Assembly (NCBI RefSeq): GCF_001699815.1
Contig: NZ_MCGB01000113.1
Coordinates: forward strand, 1-64,000
Direction: 5' to 3'
Length of the DNA stretch: 64,000 nucleotides
Origin: Ralstonia pickettii
GTDB taxonomy: Bacteria > Pseudomonadota > Gammaproteobacteria > Burkholderiales > Burkholderiaceae
This document shows, piece by piece, positions 54,958 to 62,850 of this stretch. Every line of letters begins with the position of its first letter. Positions within the stretch are counted from its first letter, which is position 1. The notes beneath the pieces are model-generated. The model ran no database searches. It was not told the origin of the DNA and saw only the letters and a list, made by a program, of their open reading frames with translations. Position numbers and translations under genes: made by a program.

Positions 54958-55551
54958 CTATGACTCGCGTGGGGTGCCGTGCAGCCAGTGCCAAAGCAGC
55001 ACCCCGCTGCCCGCCATGCCGCCCAGATGCGCAAAGTGCGCAACATTGACTTCGGTGCCGCTCACGCCGAGGGTCAGCTCCACAATCGCATAGAGCGTCG
55101 CGAACACCCACGCCGGCATCGGGATGGGCGGGATCAACGGAACGATGATGCGATTGGGAAACAGGACGGCATACGCGAGAAGCAGTCCGAATACGCCCCC
55201 GGACGCGCCAATGACCGGCCCCGCCGGAAGAATGCTCAAGGCCGTAAAAGCGAGTTGCGCGAAGGCTGCACTCAAGATGCTGGACAGATAGAGCTGCCAA
55301 GTCCGAGGCGCACCCACGGTACGTTCGACGTCGCGCCCGAACAGGTAGAGGCCGAACATGTTGAACGCCAGATGCGCGCCATTTGCGTGCAGGAAAGCGT
55401 ATGTCAGCGGCTGCCACGGCAGGAATCCTCCCACCACGCCGCCGCCAGATACGCCGAGTGGCCAGAGCGCAAAGGTTCGTAGCAACGCGTCCCCCGCAAA
55501 GACTTCTGCAACGAACGCCGCCACGTTGATGAGGATGAGCAGCTTGATCAT
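54958..55551 (-). CDS. Rhomboid family intramembrane serine protease
   Basis: A 197-residue membrane protein with six helices. The catalytic Ser is in GASGGVFGLLLAY and the His in NVAHFAHLGGMAGSG; the L1 loop motif is in AFLHANGAHLAFNMFGLY. The ATG at 55551 has an AGGGGTG site and lies about 20 bases after the start point predicted from an FNR-like box (55602) and a -10 TATCGT. It is the first gene of the operon with deacetylase, DUF4015 and beta-lactamase/NamZ genes. Rhomboids cut membrane proteins; the local partner is unknown. Confidence 0.92.
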   Translation of the reverse strand: MIKLLILINVAAFVAEVFAGDALLRTFALWPLGVSGGGVVGGFLPWQPLTYAFLHANGAHLAFNMFGLYLFGRDVERTVGAPRTWQLYLSSILSAAFAQLAFTALSILPAGPVIGASGGVFGLLLAYAVLFPNRIIVPLIPPIPMPAWVFATLYAIVELTLGVSGTEVNVAHFAHLGGMAGSGVLLWHWLHGTPRES

Positions 55552-55601
55552 GAAGGCACCCCTGATCTCTGCCCACGATACGGCTGCGCGCGTTTGCTGG
55601 G

Positions 55602-55615
55602 TTGATCTCGCGCAA
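55602..55615 (-). promoter_or_regulatory. FNR/ANR-like box, rhomboid operon
   Basis: Plus strand TTGAT-CTCG-CGCAA. Reading left, the centre is 28 bases upstream of TATCGT (4/6 match to the -10), which gives a leader of about 17 bases to the rhomboid ATG. Confidence 0.58.
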
Positions 55616-55661
55616 GGCGGTTCGACTGTGTGCCGTGATCCTGCAATGCAACGCGTTCCGC

Positions 55662-55675
55662 TTGATGTGCCGCAA
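55662..55675 (+). promoter_or_regulatory. FNR/ANR-like box, polX
   Basis: TTGAT-GTGC-CGCAA, same type as 55602 but facing right. The centre is 28 bases upstream of AACGAT, a possible -10, before the polX ATG at 55732. Confidence 0.5.
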
Positions 55676-55731
55676 GGCCCCGGCATGGCCAGATGAAACG
55701 ATGGAGCTACGTGCACGCAAGAGGATGACCC

Positions 55732-57480
55732 ATGCCTTTGGCCGCTTCCTATCAATACCCCGCGAACCAGGCCATCGCCGCGATCTTCAACGAAATCGCT
55801 GATCTGCTGGAGATTGAAGAGGCCAACCCGTTTCGGGTGCGTGCTTACCGCAACGCCGCACGCACGGTCGAAGGCATGACCGAAGGCGTTGACGCCATGC
55901 TGGCACGCGGCGCCGATTTGACCGCCTTGCCGGGCGTGGGAGTCGACCTCGCGGCAAAGATGCGCGAGATCGTCGAAACGGGAAGCTGCGCCATGCTCAC
56001 GCGCGTGCGGACCGAGGTTCCAGCGTACGTGCTTCAACTGCTCCAGTTGCCTGGCCTAGGCCCAAGGCGGGCCCGCGCGTTACAGCACGAACTGGGCATC
56101 ACATCCCTGGATGAGTTGGCCCGGGCCGCGGCCGCTCACCGCATTCGCGAACTGCATGGCTTTGGCGCCCGAAGCGAACAGCGTTTGCTCGAAGCCCTCA
56201 ACGCACGCTTGACGCGCGATCGCCGTTACGGTCTGGCAATCGCCAAGCCGTGTGCCGATGCATTGACGCATTACCTGCTGGCAAGCGGGCTGGTCGACCA
56301 ACTCGTCGTTGCCGGCAGCTACCGCAGAGGGCGAGACACCGTGGGGGACCTTGATCTGCTCATCACGGGAAGAAAACGCGCCCAGATCGTGGAGCATCTC
56401 GTGCACTACAACGAGGTTGCCACCCGAATTTCAGCAGGCCCCACCCGCGCCAGCGTCGTCCTGAAAAATGGCATGCAGGTGGACTTGCGGGTGGTGCGGC
56501 CCGATGCTTTCGGCGCGGCGCTGGTGTATTTCACCGGCTCGAAGCCTCATAACATCGCACTGCGCAAGCTTGCGCAGGCCCAGGGTCTGAAGATCAACGA
56601 GTACGGCGTCTTCCGAGGAAAGGAGCGCATTGCCGGCCAGACGGAGGCATCGGTCTACAGCGCCGTCGGGTTGCCCTGGATCTGCCCCGAACTGCGCGAA
56701 GACCACGGGGAGATCGCAGCCGCGCAGTCGGGCCGACTGCCATCCCTTGTTGAGCAGGCCGACATCAAGGGGGATCTTCATGTCCACACATCCGCCAGCG
56801 ATGGCACCGCCAGCCTTGAAGCCATGGCAGCACAGGCGCGCATGCTGGGCTATCAATACCTGGCGGTGACCGACCATTCGCCGCGCATTGCCGTGACGCA
56901 CGGGCTCACCGCAGAGCGCCTGGCCGCACAAGCCGACGACATCGACCGCTTCAATGCCGAACACAAGGGTTGGCCCATGCTGCTCAAGGGGGTTGAAGTC
57001 GACATTCTGGAGGACGGGGCACTGGACCTGCCCGATTCGGTGCTGGGCCGCCTGGACCTTGTGGTGGGCGCCATCCACAGCCACTTCAACCTGTCGGCTG
57101 ATCAACAGACATCGCGCATTCTGCGCGCGCTCGATCATCCGCACTTCAGCATCCTCGCCCACCCGCTGGGCCGCCTGATCGGCGAGCGCAACGCCTGCAA
57201 CGTGGATCTCAAGCGGGTGCTGACCGCCATTGCCCAGCGCGGCTGCTACGTTGAGGCCAACGCGCAGCCCGCGCGCCTCGACCTGGCCGACATTGGATGC
57301 CGCCTGGCAAAGGCGGAGGGAGTGCTCGTGAGCATTGCGTCGGACGCGCACAGCCCGGCCGATCTGCTGAACCTGCCGCTTGGTGTCACGCAGGCCCGCC
57401 GGGCGTGGCTGGGGCAGGCAGACGTGCTCAATGCGCACACGCTCCACACGCTGCTTCCGTTGTTGAAGCGGACCATGTGA
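55732..57480 (+). CDS. polX: DNA polymerase X family protein with PHP domain
   Basis: A 582-residue bacterial PolX. The N-terminal part (residues about 1-310) holds helix-hairpin-helix motifs (ALPGVGVDLAAKM; LPGLGPRRARAL) and the polymerase palm with the metal-binding motif GSYRRGRDTVGDLDLLITG. The C-terminal PHP domain (DLHVHTSASDGTAS; YLAVTDHSPRIAV; SIASDAHSP) gives 3'-5' exonuclease and AP-endonuclease activity in relatives. It repairs gaps in DNA, fitting long survival without replication. An AAGAGG site precedes the ATG, and an FNR-like box lies upstream. Confidence 0.93.
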   Translation: MPLAASYQYPANQAIAAIFNEIADLLEIEEANPFRVRAYRNAARTVEGMTEGVDAMLARGADLTALPGVGVDLAAKMREIVETGSCAMLTRVRTEVPAYVLQLLQLPGLGPRRARALQHELGITSLDELARAAAAHRIRELHGFGARSEQRLLEALNARLTRDRRYGLAIAKPCADALTHYLLASGLVDQLVVAGSYRRGRDTVGDLDLLITGRKRAQIVEHLVHYNEVATRISAGPTRASVVLKNGMQVDLRVVRPDAFGAALVYFTGSKPHNIALRKLAQAQGLKINEYGVFRGKERIAGQTEASVYSAVGLPWICPELREDHGEIAAAQSGRLPSLVEQADIKGDLHVHTSASDGTASLEAMAAQARMLGYQYLAVTDHSPRIAVTHGLTAERLAAQADDIDRFNAEHKGWPMLLKGVEVDILEDGALDLPDSVLGRLDLVVGAIHSHFNLSADQQTSRILRALDHPHFSILAHPLGRLIGERNACNVDLKRVLTAIAQRGCYVEANAQPARLDLADIGCRLAKAEGVLVSIASDAHSPADLLNLPLGVTQARRAWLGQADVLNAHTLHTLLPLLKRTM

Positions 57481-57552
57481 CGACCACATGCGCACACCAC
57501 CTCGGACAGTCTGTATCTGCAGCGCAACATGTCGTACGCCGTGCCCATCGGG

Positions 57553-57566
57553 TTGATCCGAGTCAA
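57553..57566 (+). promoter_or_regulatory. FNR/ANR box, hibernation factor copy 2
   Basis: TTGAT-CCGA-GTCAA, consensus quality. The centre is 28 bases upstream of AAGAAT (4/6 match to the -10). Confidence 0.8.
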
Positions 57567-57641
57567 GGTGCCGGAAATCGTGCGGTCAAGAATGAACACA
57601 TGATTTTCCACATCAGTAACCAGACCAATCGGAGCCAAACC

Positions 57642-57959
57642 ATGAGCGTCCCAGTCGATATTTCTTTCCAGGGAATTCCGCATTCCAAGGCCGTCGAAGA
57701 AGCGGTTATCAAGCATGCAGACCGCTTGAAGCGTATTCGTGCCGATCTGATGCGGTGCCGCGTCAGCCTTGCCGTGGGTGCCAAGCACCAGCACCAGGGC
57801 AAGCCTTTCGACGTCAACGTCCACGTGTTCACACCGCATCAGACGCATATTTCGAGCAACACCTCCAACGAGGACCCATACGTCGCACTTCACGAGGCCT
57901 TCTCGCACGTGGAACGAATGCTCTTGGAAGCCGGTAGTAAACGCTCGTCACAGTCTTGA
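57642..57959 (+). CDS. Ribosome hibernation factor-like protein (HPF/RaiA family), copy 2
   Basis: A 105-residue HPF/RaiA-type protein: SVPVDISFQGIPHSKAVEEA, then LKRIRADLMRCRVSLAVG and VNVHVFTPHQTHISS. It aligns with copy 1 at 41791 from the first residue (both begin with P-x-DISF and continue HSK/YSKA-E-AV). An ATCGGAG site precedes the ATG. A consensus FNR box stands upstream. It should silence ribosomes when oxygen is low. Two copies in one locus suggest different partners or conditions. Confidence 0.85.
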   Translation: MSVPVDISFQGIPHSKAVEEAVIKHADRLKRIRADLMRCRVSLAVGAKHQHQGKPFDVNVHVFTPHQTHISSNTSNEDPYVALHEAFSHVERMLLEAGSKRSSQS

Positions 57960-57982
57960 GGCGTCGTGGCCATGCACACGCG

Positions 57983-58729
57983 CTATTGCATGTGCAAGCC
58001 ACCATTCACGGCCAGATTGGCGCCGGTTACGTAGGCAGCGTCCTCGCCGCACAGGAAGGCCACCAAGGCAGCCACTTCCTCCGGCCGGCCGAGGCGGCCT
58101 ACGGGAATCTGCGGAAGAATCCGCTCTTGCATGATGTCGCTGGGAATATCGCGCGTCATTCGCGTGGCGAGATAGCCGGGCGAAATCGTGTTGACGGTCA
58201 CGCCCTTCGCGGCGCACTCGAGGGCCAGCGCCTTGGTGAACCCGTGTATGCCGGCCTTGGCCGCCGCGTAGTTCGTCTGCCCGAACGCGCCCCGCGATCC
58301 GTTGACCGACGAGATGTTGATGATGCGGCCCCAACCGCGCTCGATCATGCCTTCGTACAGCGGCTTGGTCATGTTGAAGACGGAGTCGAGATCGGTGGCC
58401 AGCACGTTCCGCCAGGCATCCAGCGTCATGCGCTTGAAGGTCATGTCTTGCGTGATGCCGGCGTTGTTGACCAGAATGTCGACCGGGCCGACGGTCGAAA
58501 GCACGTCGGACGTGCATCGCTGGCAAGCGTCGTAGTCGGCAACATCCACCGCGAACGTCTGGAACAGCCGCCCCTGGGCATGCTGTTCCGCGATCCATGC
58601 AGTCACATGTGTATTGCCCATCGAATGGGTGACTACAACCCGATGCCCTTGTGCATGGAGACGGATGGCAATGGCTTCGCCCAGGCCGCCCATGCCACCG
58701 GTAATGAGCGCAATGCGATGTGTTGTCAT
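57983..58729 (-). CDS. phaB: Acetoacetyl-CoA reductase (PhaB-like SDR)
   Basis: A 248-residue short-chain dehydrogenase. The cofactor motif is LITGGMGGLGEAIAIRLHAQ, then NNAGITQDMTF, and the catalytic Ser-Tyr-Lys set in INISSVNGSRGAFGQTNYAAAKAG is spaced as expected. Sequence and the two phasin genes nearby fit PhaB, which reduces acetoacetyl-CoA to 3-hydroxybutyryl-CoA for PHB. Making PHB consumes NADPH and can serve as an electron sink when oxygen is absent. It is the last gene of the leftward adh-nitroreductase-hypothetical-phaB unit. Confidence 0.85.
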   Translation of the reverse strand: MTTHRIALITGGMGGLGEAIAIRLHAQGHRVVVTHSMGNTHVTAWIAEQHAQGRLFQTFAVDVADYDACQRCTSDVLSTVGPVDILVNNAGITQDMTFKRMTLDAWRNVLATDLDSVFNMTKPLYEGMIERGWGRIINISSVNGSRGAFGQTNYAAAKAGIHGFTKALALECAAKGVTVNTISPGYLATRMTRDIPSDIMQERILPQIPVGRLGRPEEVAALVAFLCGEDAAYVTGANLAVNGGLHMQ

Positions 58730-58736
58730 GACGGCC

Positions 58737-59240
58737 TCATCGCGCCGTCGGACGTGCGCCAGCGCGCGGGCATCCGCGCTGGCACAGGAGCCACTCGTCT
58801 GGTCCGGGTTCGGTGCGCAACCGCACGACGGCATCAACCGGCTGCGCGCCTGCGCTCACGTTCACGGTCTGCATCGCACCGCGATACGCGGCCGTGATCT
58901 GATAGTGCCCGCGAGGCAAGCGCATATACAAGAGCGGCCCCTCCGTGCGCACGCGCAAACGGAGCTTGCCGCGATCATCCGCAACAGACACATCCACATC
59001 CGACAACGCCTCGCTGGTTCTGGCCGACACCACGTTCAGCCGCACGTTGAAGCGGCGTGCCATCGCACGCATGGCGTCGCGCTCGTCGCTCCCAACGCCT
59101 CCTGACACATAGGCGATCTCGTTCTGGAAGCGCACCTCTGGAGCCGCAGCATCGGGACCGACTGCGCCAGCGTGCGCGCTGGCGGCCAAAGCCAATGCCG
59201 CAAAAAGGCCGCGTGGCAAAAGACGACATGCGTGGCTCAT
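58737..59240 (-). CDS. Secreted protein, paralogue of 42450 gene
   Basis: A 167-residue exported protein (leader LLPRGLFAALALAASAHAG). Its main domain (IAYVSGGVGSDERDAMRAMA; TEGPLLYMRLPRGHYQITAA) matches the C-terminal half of the protein at 42450-43115. Both lie in the oxygen-regulated part. The ATG at 59240 has a GAGGT site; an in-frame GTG or ATG slightly upstream is less well placed. It lies between the nitroreductase and phaB genes. Function unknown; a beta-sandwich envelope protein is likely. Confidence 0.75.
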   Translation of the reverse strand: MSHACRLLPRGLFAALALAASAHAGAVGPDAAAPEVRFQNEIAYVSGGVGSDERDAMRAMARRFNVRLNVVSARTSEALSDVDVSVADDRGKLRLRVRTEGPLLYMRLPRGHYQITAAYRGAMQTVNVSAGAQPVDAVVRLRTEPGPDEWLLCQRGCPRAGARPTAR

Positions 59241-59248
59241 CTCATACC

Positions 59249-59902
59249 TCATCGCTCGGCGGCCGGGTGGCCGACCGTCTGCGCCAGCACCGGCACTTCG
59301 TCTTCATTGAGCGACAAGGCTTCTGCCAGAAGGCGATGATTGAGCCAGCCACGTACCACACAACCCAGTTTGGCGGAGGCACAGTAAAGCGACACGTTTT
59401 GGGAGATCGCTCCCGCCGCGACACCGGCAAAGGTTTCACGCACGGCTTCCGGCATCTGGTCTGCACGTGCATGGTTCACCACGTACACCAGGTCGAGCGG
59501 CGCCTTGCCGACAAAATCCTGATAGCCGGTAAGGTTGCGCGCGTCGACGGCGTGCTTGAGCCGCAACCGGTGCGCCACCGGCTCGTATTGGTAGACACCT
59601 TCCGGCAGGGCGACGTAGATGTCGATCTCGTTCAGCCCGTGCGCTGAAGGCGCGGTGCGCCCGCCTGTTTCCGGCCGGTTGATGCCATTCGCCGCCCACA
59701 GCAATTCGCTGAGCTGCTGTAGCGACAGCGGCGTGGGCGCGAACTCCCGCACGCTCTTGCGCCTGGTCAGCGCTGCAATCAACGTATTGCCGCCATCCAA
59801 TAGCGGCGACGCCAGTGCAATGGTTGCCGGCGCAGCACGGGACGTCGGCTGTGGCAGTAGATGTTGCACAGGGTCGTAAGACAGGAGCATCGCCTCGCTC
59901 AT
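59249..59902 (-). CDS. Nitroreductase (SagB/ThcOx-like)
   Basis: A 217-residue flavin-dependent nitroreductase-fold protein. The FMN-site start SVREFAPTPLSLQQLSELLW and the region GGRTAPSAHGLNEIDIYVAL are clear. The C-terminal part has AAGAISQNVSLYCASAKLG. Members reduce nitro groups or oxidise peptides; this one may act as an electron-disposal enzyme. Acg (Rv2032) in the DosR regulon is a nitroreductase-fold relative in the same kind of context. A GAGGTGG site precedes the ATG at 59902. Confidence 0.85.
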   Translation of the reverse strand: MSEAMLLSYDPVQHLLPQPTSRAAPATIALASPLLDGGNTLIAALTRRKSVREFAPTPLSLQQLSELLWAANGINRPETGGRTAPSAHGLNEIDIYVALPEGVYQYEPVAHRLRLKHAVDARNLTGYQDFVGKAPLDLVYVVNHARADQMPEAVRETFAGVAAGAISQNVSLYCASAKLGCVVRGWLNHRLLAEALSLNEDEVPVLAQTVGHPAAER

Positions 59903-59949
59903 GGCATCCACCTCACAAAACAGAAAATCCATCGGACATGTGTCGCCGC

Positions 59950-60987
59950 CTATGCGGAGATGATCACCTTGAGCGCCTGCGTCTTTGCCGCGTTGCGGAA
60001 CGTGTCGTAGGCGGCGAGGATGTCATCGAGCCTGAACCGGTGCGTAATGAGCCGCCCAGGCAGCAGCTTCCCCGCACGTACCGTTTTCAGAAGCATCGGC
60101 GTGCTGACGGTATCCACCAGCCTCGTGGTGATGGCGATGTTCTGGCTCCACAAGGTTTCCAGGTGAAGGTCCGCCTTGACGCCATGCACGCCGATATTTG
60201 CAATCACGCCACCTGGCGCAACCAGTTGCTGGCAGAGCTCGAACGTCGCGGGCACGCCCACCGCCTCGATCGCACAGTCGACGCCCACGCCATCCGTGAG
60301 CCGCTTCACGGCGGCTGCGGCGCCTTCACTGGAGACGTCGATACACGCCGTTGCGCCCAGCCTGGTGGCCACTTCCAGCCGTGCCGCGTTCGTGTCGATC
60401 ATGATGATCTGCGCCGGCGAGTAGAACTGCGCCGTCAGCAGCGAGGCCAGCCCGATGGGGCCTGCGCCGACAATCGCTACGCTGTTGCCCGGCTGAACGC
60501 GGCCATTGAGCACACCGCATTCGAATCCGGTCGGAAAGATGTCCGACAGCATGACCAGCGCCTCTTCATCGACGCCCGGCGGCAGTTTGTAGAGGCTGGT
60601 CTCCGCATGCGGAATGCGGACGTACTCGGCCTGCACGCCGTCGATGCGATGTCCCAGGATCCAGCCGCCCGTCTCGCAATGCGAGTACATGCCACGCCGG
60701 CAATTCGCACATTTTCCGCAAGACGAAATGCACGAGATCAGCACGTGATCACCCCGCTGTAGCGATGTCACGGCCGCGCCGACCGATTCCACCACGCCCA
60801 CGCCTTCGTGGCCCAGCGTGCGCCCCGGCTCGCAGGTCGGGACGTCGCCCTTGATGATGTGCAGATCGGTGCCGCAGATGGTGGTCAACGTGACGCGCAC
60901 CACGGCGTCGCCGGGTGCCTGCAACTCCGGTTTCGGCTTGTCGGCCAGGGTGATCTTGCCAGGCCCCTCGTAGACAAGTGCTTTCAT
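59950..60987 (-). CDS. Zinc-dependent alcohol dehydrogenase
   Basis: A 345-residue medium-chain dehydrogenase. The catalytic zinc site begins TTICGTDLHIIKGDVP and continues GRTLGHEGVGVVESVG. Structural zinc cysteines are in CGKCANCRRGMYSHC. The Rossmann motif is AIVGAGPIGLASLL. It could reduce aldehydes to alcohols and restore NAD+ when respiration is limited. ATG 60987 is preferred to upstream starts because it begins the family's N-terminus (MKALVYEGPGKI). A class II FNR promoter (box 61043, -10 TAGCAT) drives it, nearly identical to that of nrdJ. Confidence 0.92.
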   Translation of the reverse strand: MKALVYEGPGKITLADKPKPELQAPGDAVVRVTLTTICGTDLHIIKGDVPTCEPGRTLGHEGVGVVESVGAAVTSLQRGDHVLISCISSCGKCANCRRGMYSHCETGGWILGHRIDGVQAEYVRIPHAETSLYKLPPGVDEEALVMLSDIFPTGFECGVLNGRVQPGNSVAIVGAGPIGLASLLTAQFYSPAQIIMIDTNAARLEVATRLGATACIDVSSEGAAAAVKRLTDGVGVDCAIEAVGVPATFELCQQLVAPGGVIANIGVHGVKADLHLETLWSQNIAITTRLVDTVSTPMLLKTVRAGKLLPGRLITHRFRLDDILAAYDTFRNAAKTQALKVIISA

Positions 60988-61042
60988 GGGAATCACCAAG
61001 GAAGACGATGACTCCATGCTAGGCAACCGCCCTGCGCGGACG

Positions 61043-61056
61043 TTGATCTACGTCAG
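61043..61056 (-). promoter_or_regulatory. FNR/ANR box between adh and APH/AAA kinase
   Basis: Plus strand TTGAT-CTAC-GTCAG. Reading left, TAGCAT begins 28 bases past the centre; reading right, GATATT (4/6) is at the same distance, so one box could serve both genes. The -10 segment (61007-61027) is the same 21 bases as at 49180-49200. Confidence 0.72.
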
Positions 61057-61114
61057 GGCGCATGGCGTCAAGCGCGCGATATTGATCTTCAGTGTCAGGA
61101 GATGAAACCCGCGT

Positions 61115-62665
61115 ATGGCCGAACAAGCCACCACCAATCCGTGCGCGCAGCCAGCAGAAGCCTTGGTCAGTCGCATGCTCGATGCGGCAGCGTATCCACA
61201 CCCGGCGGCCGATCTGCAGATGATCGAAACGCATCTGTCGTGGGTCTTCCTGGCTGGAGAATTTGCGTACAAGGTACGCAAGCCGGTCAAGTTGGACTTC
61301 GTCGATTTTTCGACGCTCCTTGCGCGGCAAATCGATTGCGAGGAGGAATGCCGCCTCAACCGCCGCCTCGCCCCTGCGCTCTACCTTGGCGTAGTGCCAA
61401 TTTCGAACGATCCGGCCACGGGGGCCATCCGCGTCAATGGGCAAGGCACGCCCTGTGAGTACGCAGTCTGCATGCGCCGGTTTGCCCAGCAGGACGTACT
61501 GATTGCGTTGGCTCGTGACGGGCGACTTCGCCCGAAAGAAATCGACGCGCTGGCCGACCTGATCGCAGACTTCCACGCAACCGCGCCGGTCGCCAGCGCG
61601 AGTTCAGACGATGGAACGCCCTCAGGCATTCGGCGCACGTTCGAGGACTGCGCTGCCGGAGTTATTGCCTTGGGGCATGCACCGCTGGATGCGGCGACCA
61701 CGGTATCGCTGCTTCGTCAGCACACAGTTCGCCTCGAAGAGACATTCGCTTCACGCCGGCGCAGCCGCCACATCCGCGAATGCCATGGCGATCTGCACCT
61801 GGGCAACATCGTGTTGATCGATGGCCAGCCGACCCCGTTCGACTGTCTGGAATTCTCACCGTCACTGCGGTGGATCGACACCATGTATGACACCGCCTTT
61901 CTGTTCATGGACCTGCTCGCCGCAGGTCTGGACGGGCTGGCGTATCGACTCATCAACCGTTATCTCGAACGATGTGGCGACTATGGCGGGTTGGCAGTAC
62001 TGCCCTTCTACGCATCGATGCGCGCGCTCGTGCGGGCTCGCGTACTGCTGGAACGCGCCCATCAGTTGGACGGGGCCCCCGATGTGGCTGCCAGGCTCCG
62101 CCGCGAGGCAGGCCGCATGCTCGCCCTGTCTCGGGAGCTGCTCTGCCGAAACGACGCCTGCATTCTCCTCATGCATGGCCTTTCAGGCAGCGGAAAGTCC
62201 ACCCGTGCCGCGCAGCTTGCCCAAGCGGAAGGCATGATCCGTGTGCGCTCTGATGTCGAGCGCCAACGCCGCTGGCATGTCCGCGCAGTCGATCGCTATC
62301 TGCCACGTGCAGTCGAACGTACGTATCGGCGTCTCGCCGCGATCTGCAAGCTCGGTGCAGGCGCTGGCTTTCCAATGATTGCGGATGCCACATTCCTCGC
62401 CGAGCACCAGCGCCGACGTTTCTTCTCGCTGGGCCGGCGGCTGGGGACAGCCGTGGCCATCGTGGACTGTGTTGCCGACGTCGACACGCTGCGTACGCGC
62501 ATCCGCAATCGCATGCGCGGCGGGCGCGACGCATCCGAGGCAGACCTGCACGTGCTGGACGCCCAGATCGCCACACAAGAGCCGCTCAACGTAGACGAGC
62601 GGGCACATGTTATTCCTGGCGAAATGTCCAAAGTGGTGCCATACATCAAAGGTAGAAGGCAGTGA
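61115..62665 (+). CDS. Two-domain kinase: aminoglycoside-phosphotransferase fold plus AAA P-loop kinase
   Basis: A 516-residue protein. Residues about 1-330 are APH-like, with the catalytic Brenner motif ECHGDLHLGNIVLIDGQPTP followed by FDCLEFSPSLRWIDTMYD. Residues about 345-516 are a P-loop kinase domain, GLSGSGKSTRAAQLAQAEG, with IADATFLAEHQRRRF and a lid. The same two-domain layout is found in Rv2004c of the mycobacterial DosR regulon. The phosphate acceptor is unknown and antibiotic resistance need not follow. The start has a CAGGAGA site at a long spacing. A shared FNR-like box lies upstream. Confidence 0.86.
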   Translation: MAEQATTNPCAQPAEALVSRMLDAAAYPHPAADLQMIETHLSWVFLAGEFAYKVRKPVKLDFVDFSTLLARQIDCEEECRLNRRLAPALYLGVVPISNDPATGAIRVNGQGTPCEYAVCMRRFAQQDVLIALARDGRLRPKEIDALADLIADFHATAPVASASSDDGTPSGIRRTFEDCAAGVIALGHAPLDAATTVSLLRQHTVRLEETFASRRRSRHIRECHGDLHLGNIVLIDGQPTPFDCLEFSPSLRWIDTMYDTAFLFMDLLAAGLDGLAYRLINRYLERCGDYGGLAVLPFYASMRALVRARVLLERAHQLDGAPDVAARLRREAGRMLALSRELLCRNDACILLMHGLSGSGKSTRAAQLAQAEGMIRVRSDVERQRRWHVRAVDRYLPRAVERTYRRLAAICKLGAGAGFPMIADATFLAEHQRRRFFSLGRRLGTAVAIVDCVADVDTLRTRIRNRMRGGRDASEADLHVLDAQIATQEPLNVDERAHVIPGEMSKVVPYIKGRRQ

Positions 62666-62746
62666 TTTTGCCCGGGGCCGGCCCAGGCAATCAAAGGCCT
62701 TGAAACGAAGCGACGAAGCGATGGCGTTTCACGGGCGGCCGCCAAT

Positions 62747-62760
62747 TTGCGCCATATCAA
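62747..62760 (+). promoter_or_regulatory. FNR/ANR-like box, phasin 2
   Basis: TTGCG-CCAT-ATCAA, identical to the leftward box at 43184, including the following CGCG. The centre is 28 bases upstream of TACGCT in a GTGCCTACGCT context. Confidence 0.55.
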
Positions 62761-62850
62761 CGCGTACAAGCACAGAGTGCCTACGCTGCAGTTGGAATCC
62801 TCGTTCGGCGGCGCTGTTCACCATCCGCCAAGACCCCACCGGAGAACGCA

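Noticed and set aside
54944-55720. 258-codon leftward frame overlapping the rhomboid gene
   Set aside because: It is a shadow in another frame of the rhomboid gene, whose catalytic motifs and ribosome site are clear.
61115-62665. Aminoglycoside resistance gene
   Set aside because: The APH fold is joined to a P-loop kinase as in Rv2004c-type proteins; the layout points to a metabolic or regulatory kinase.
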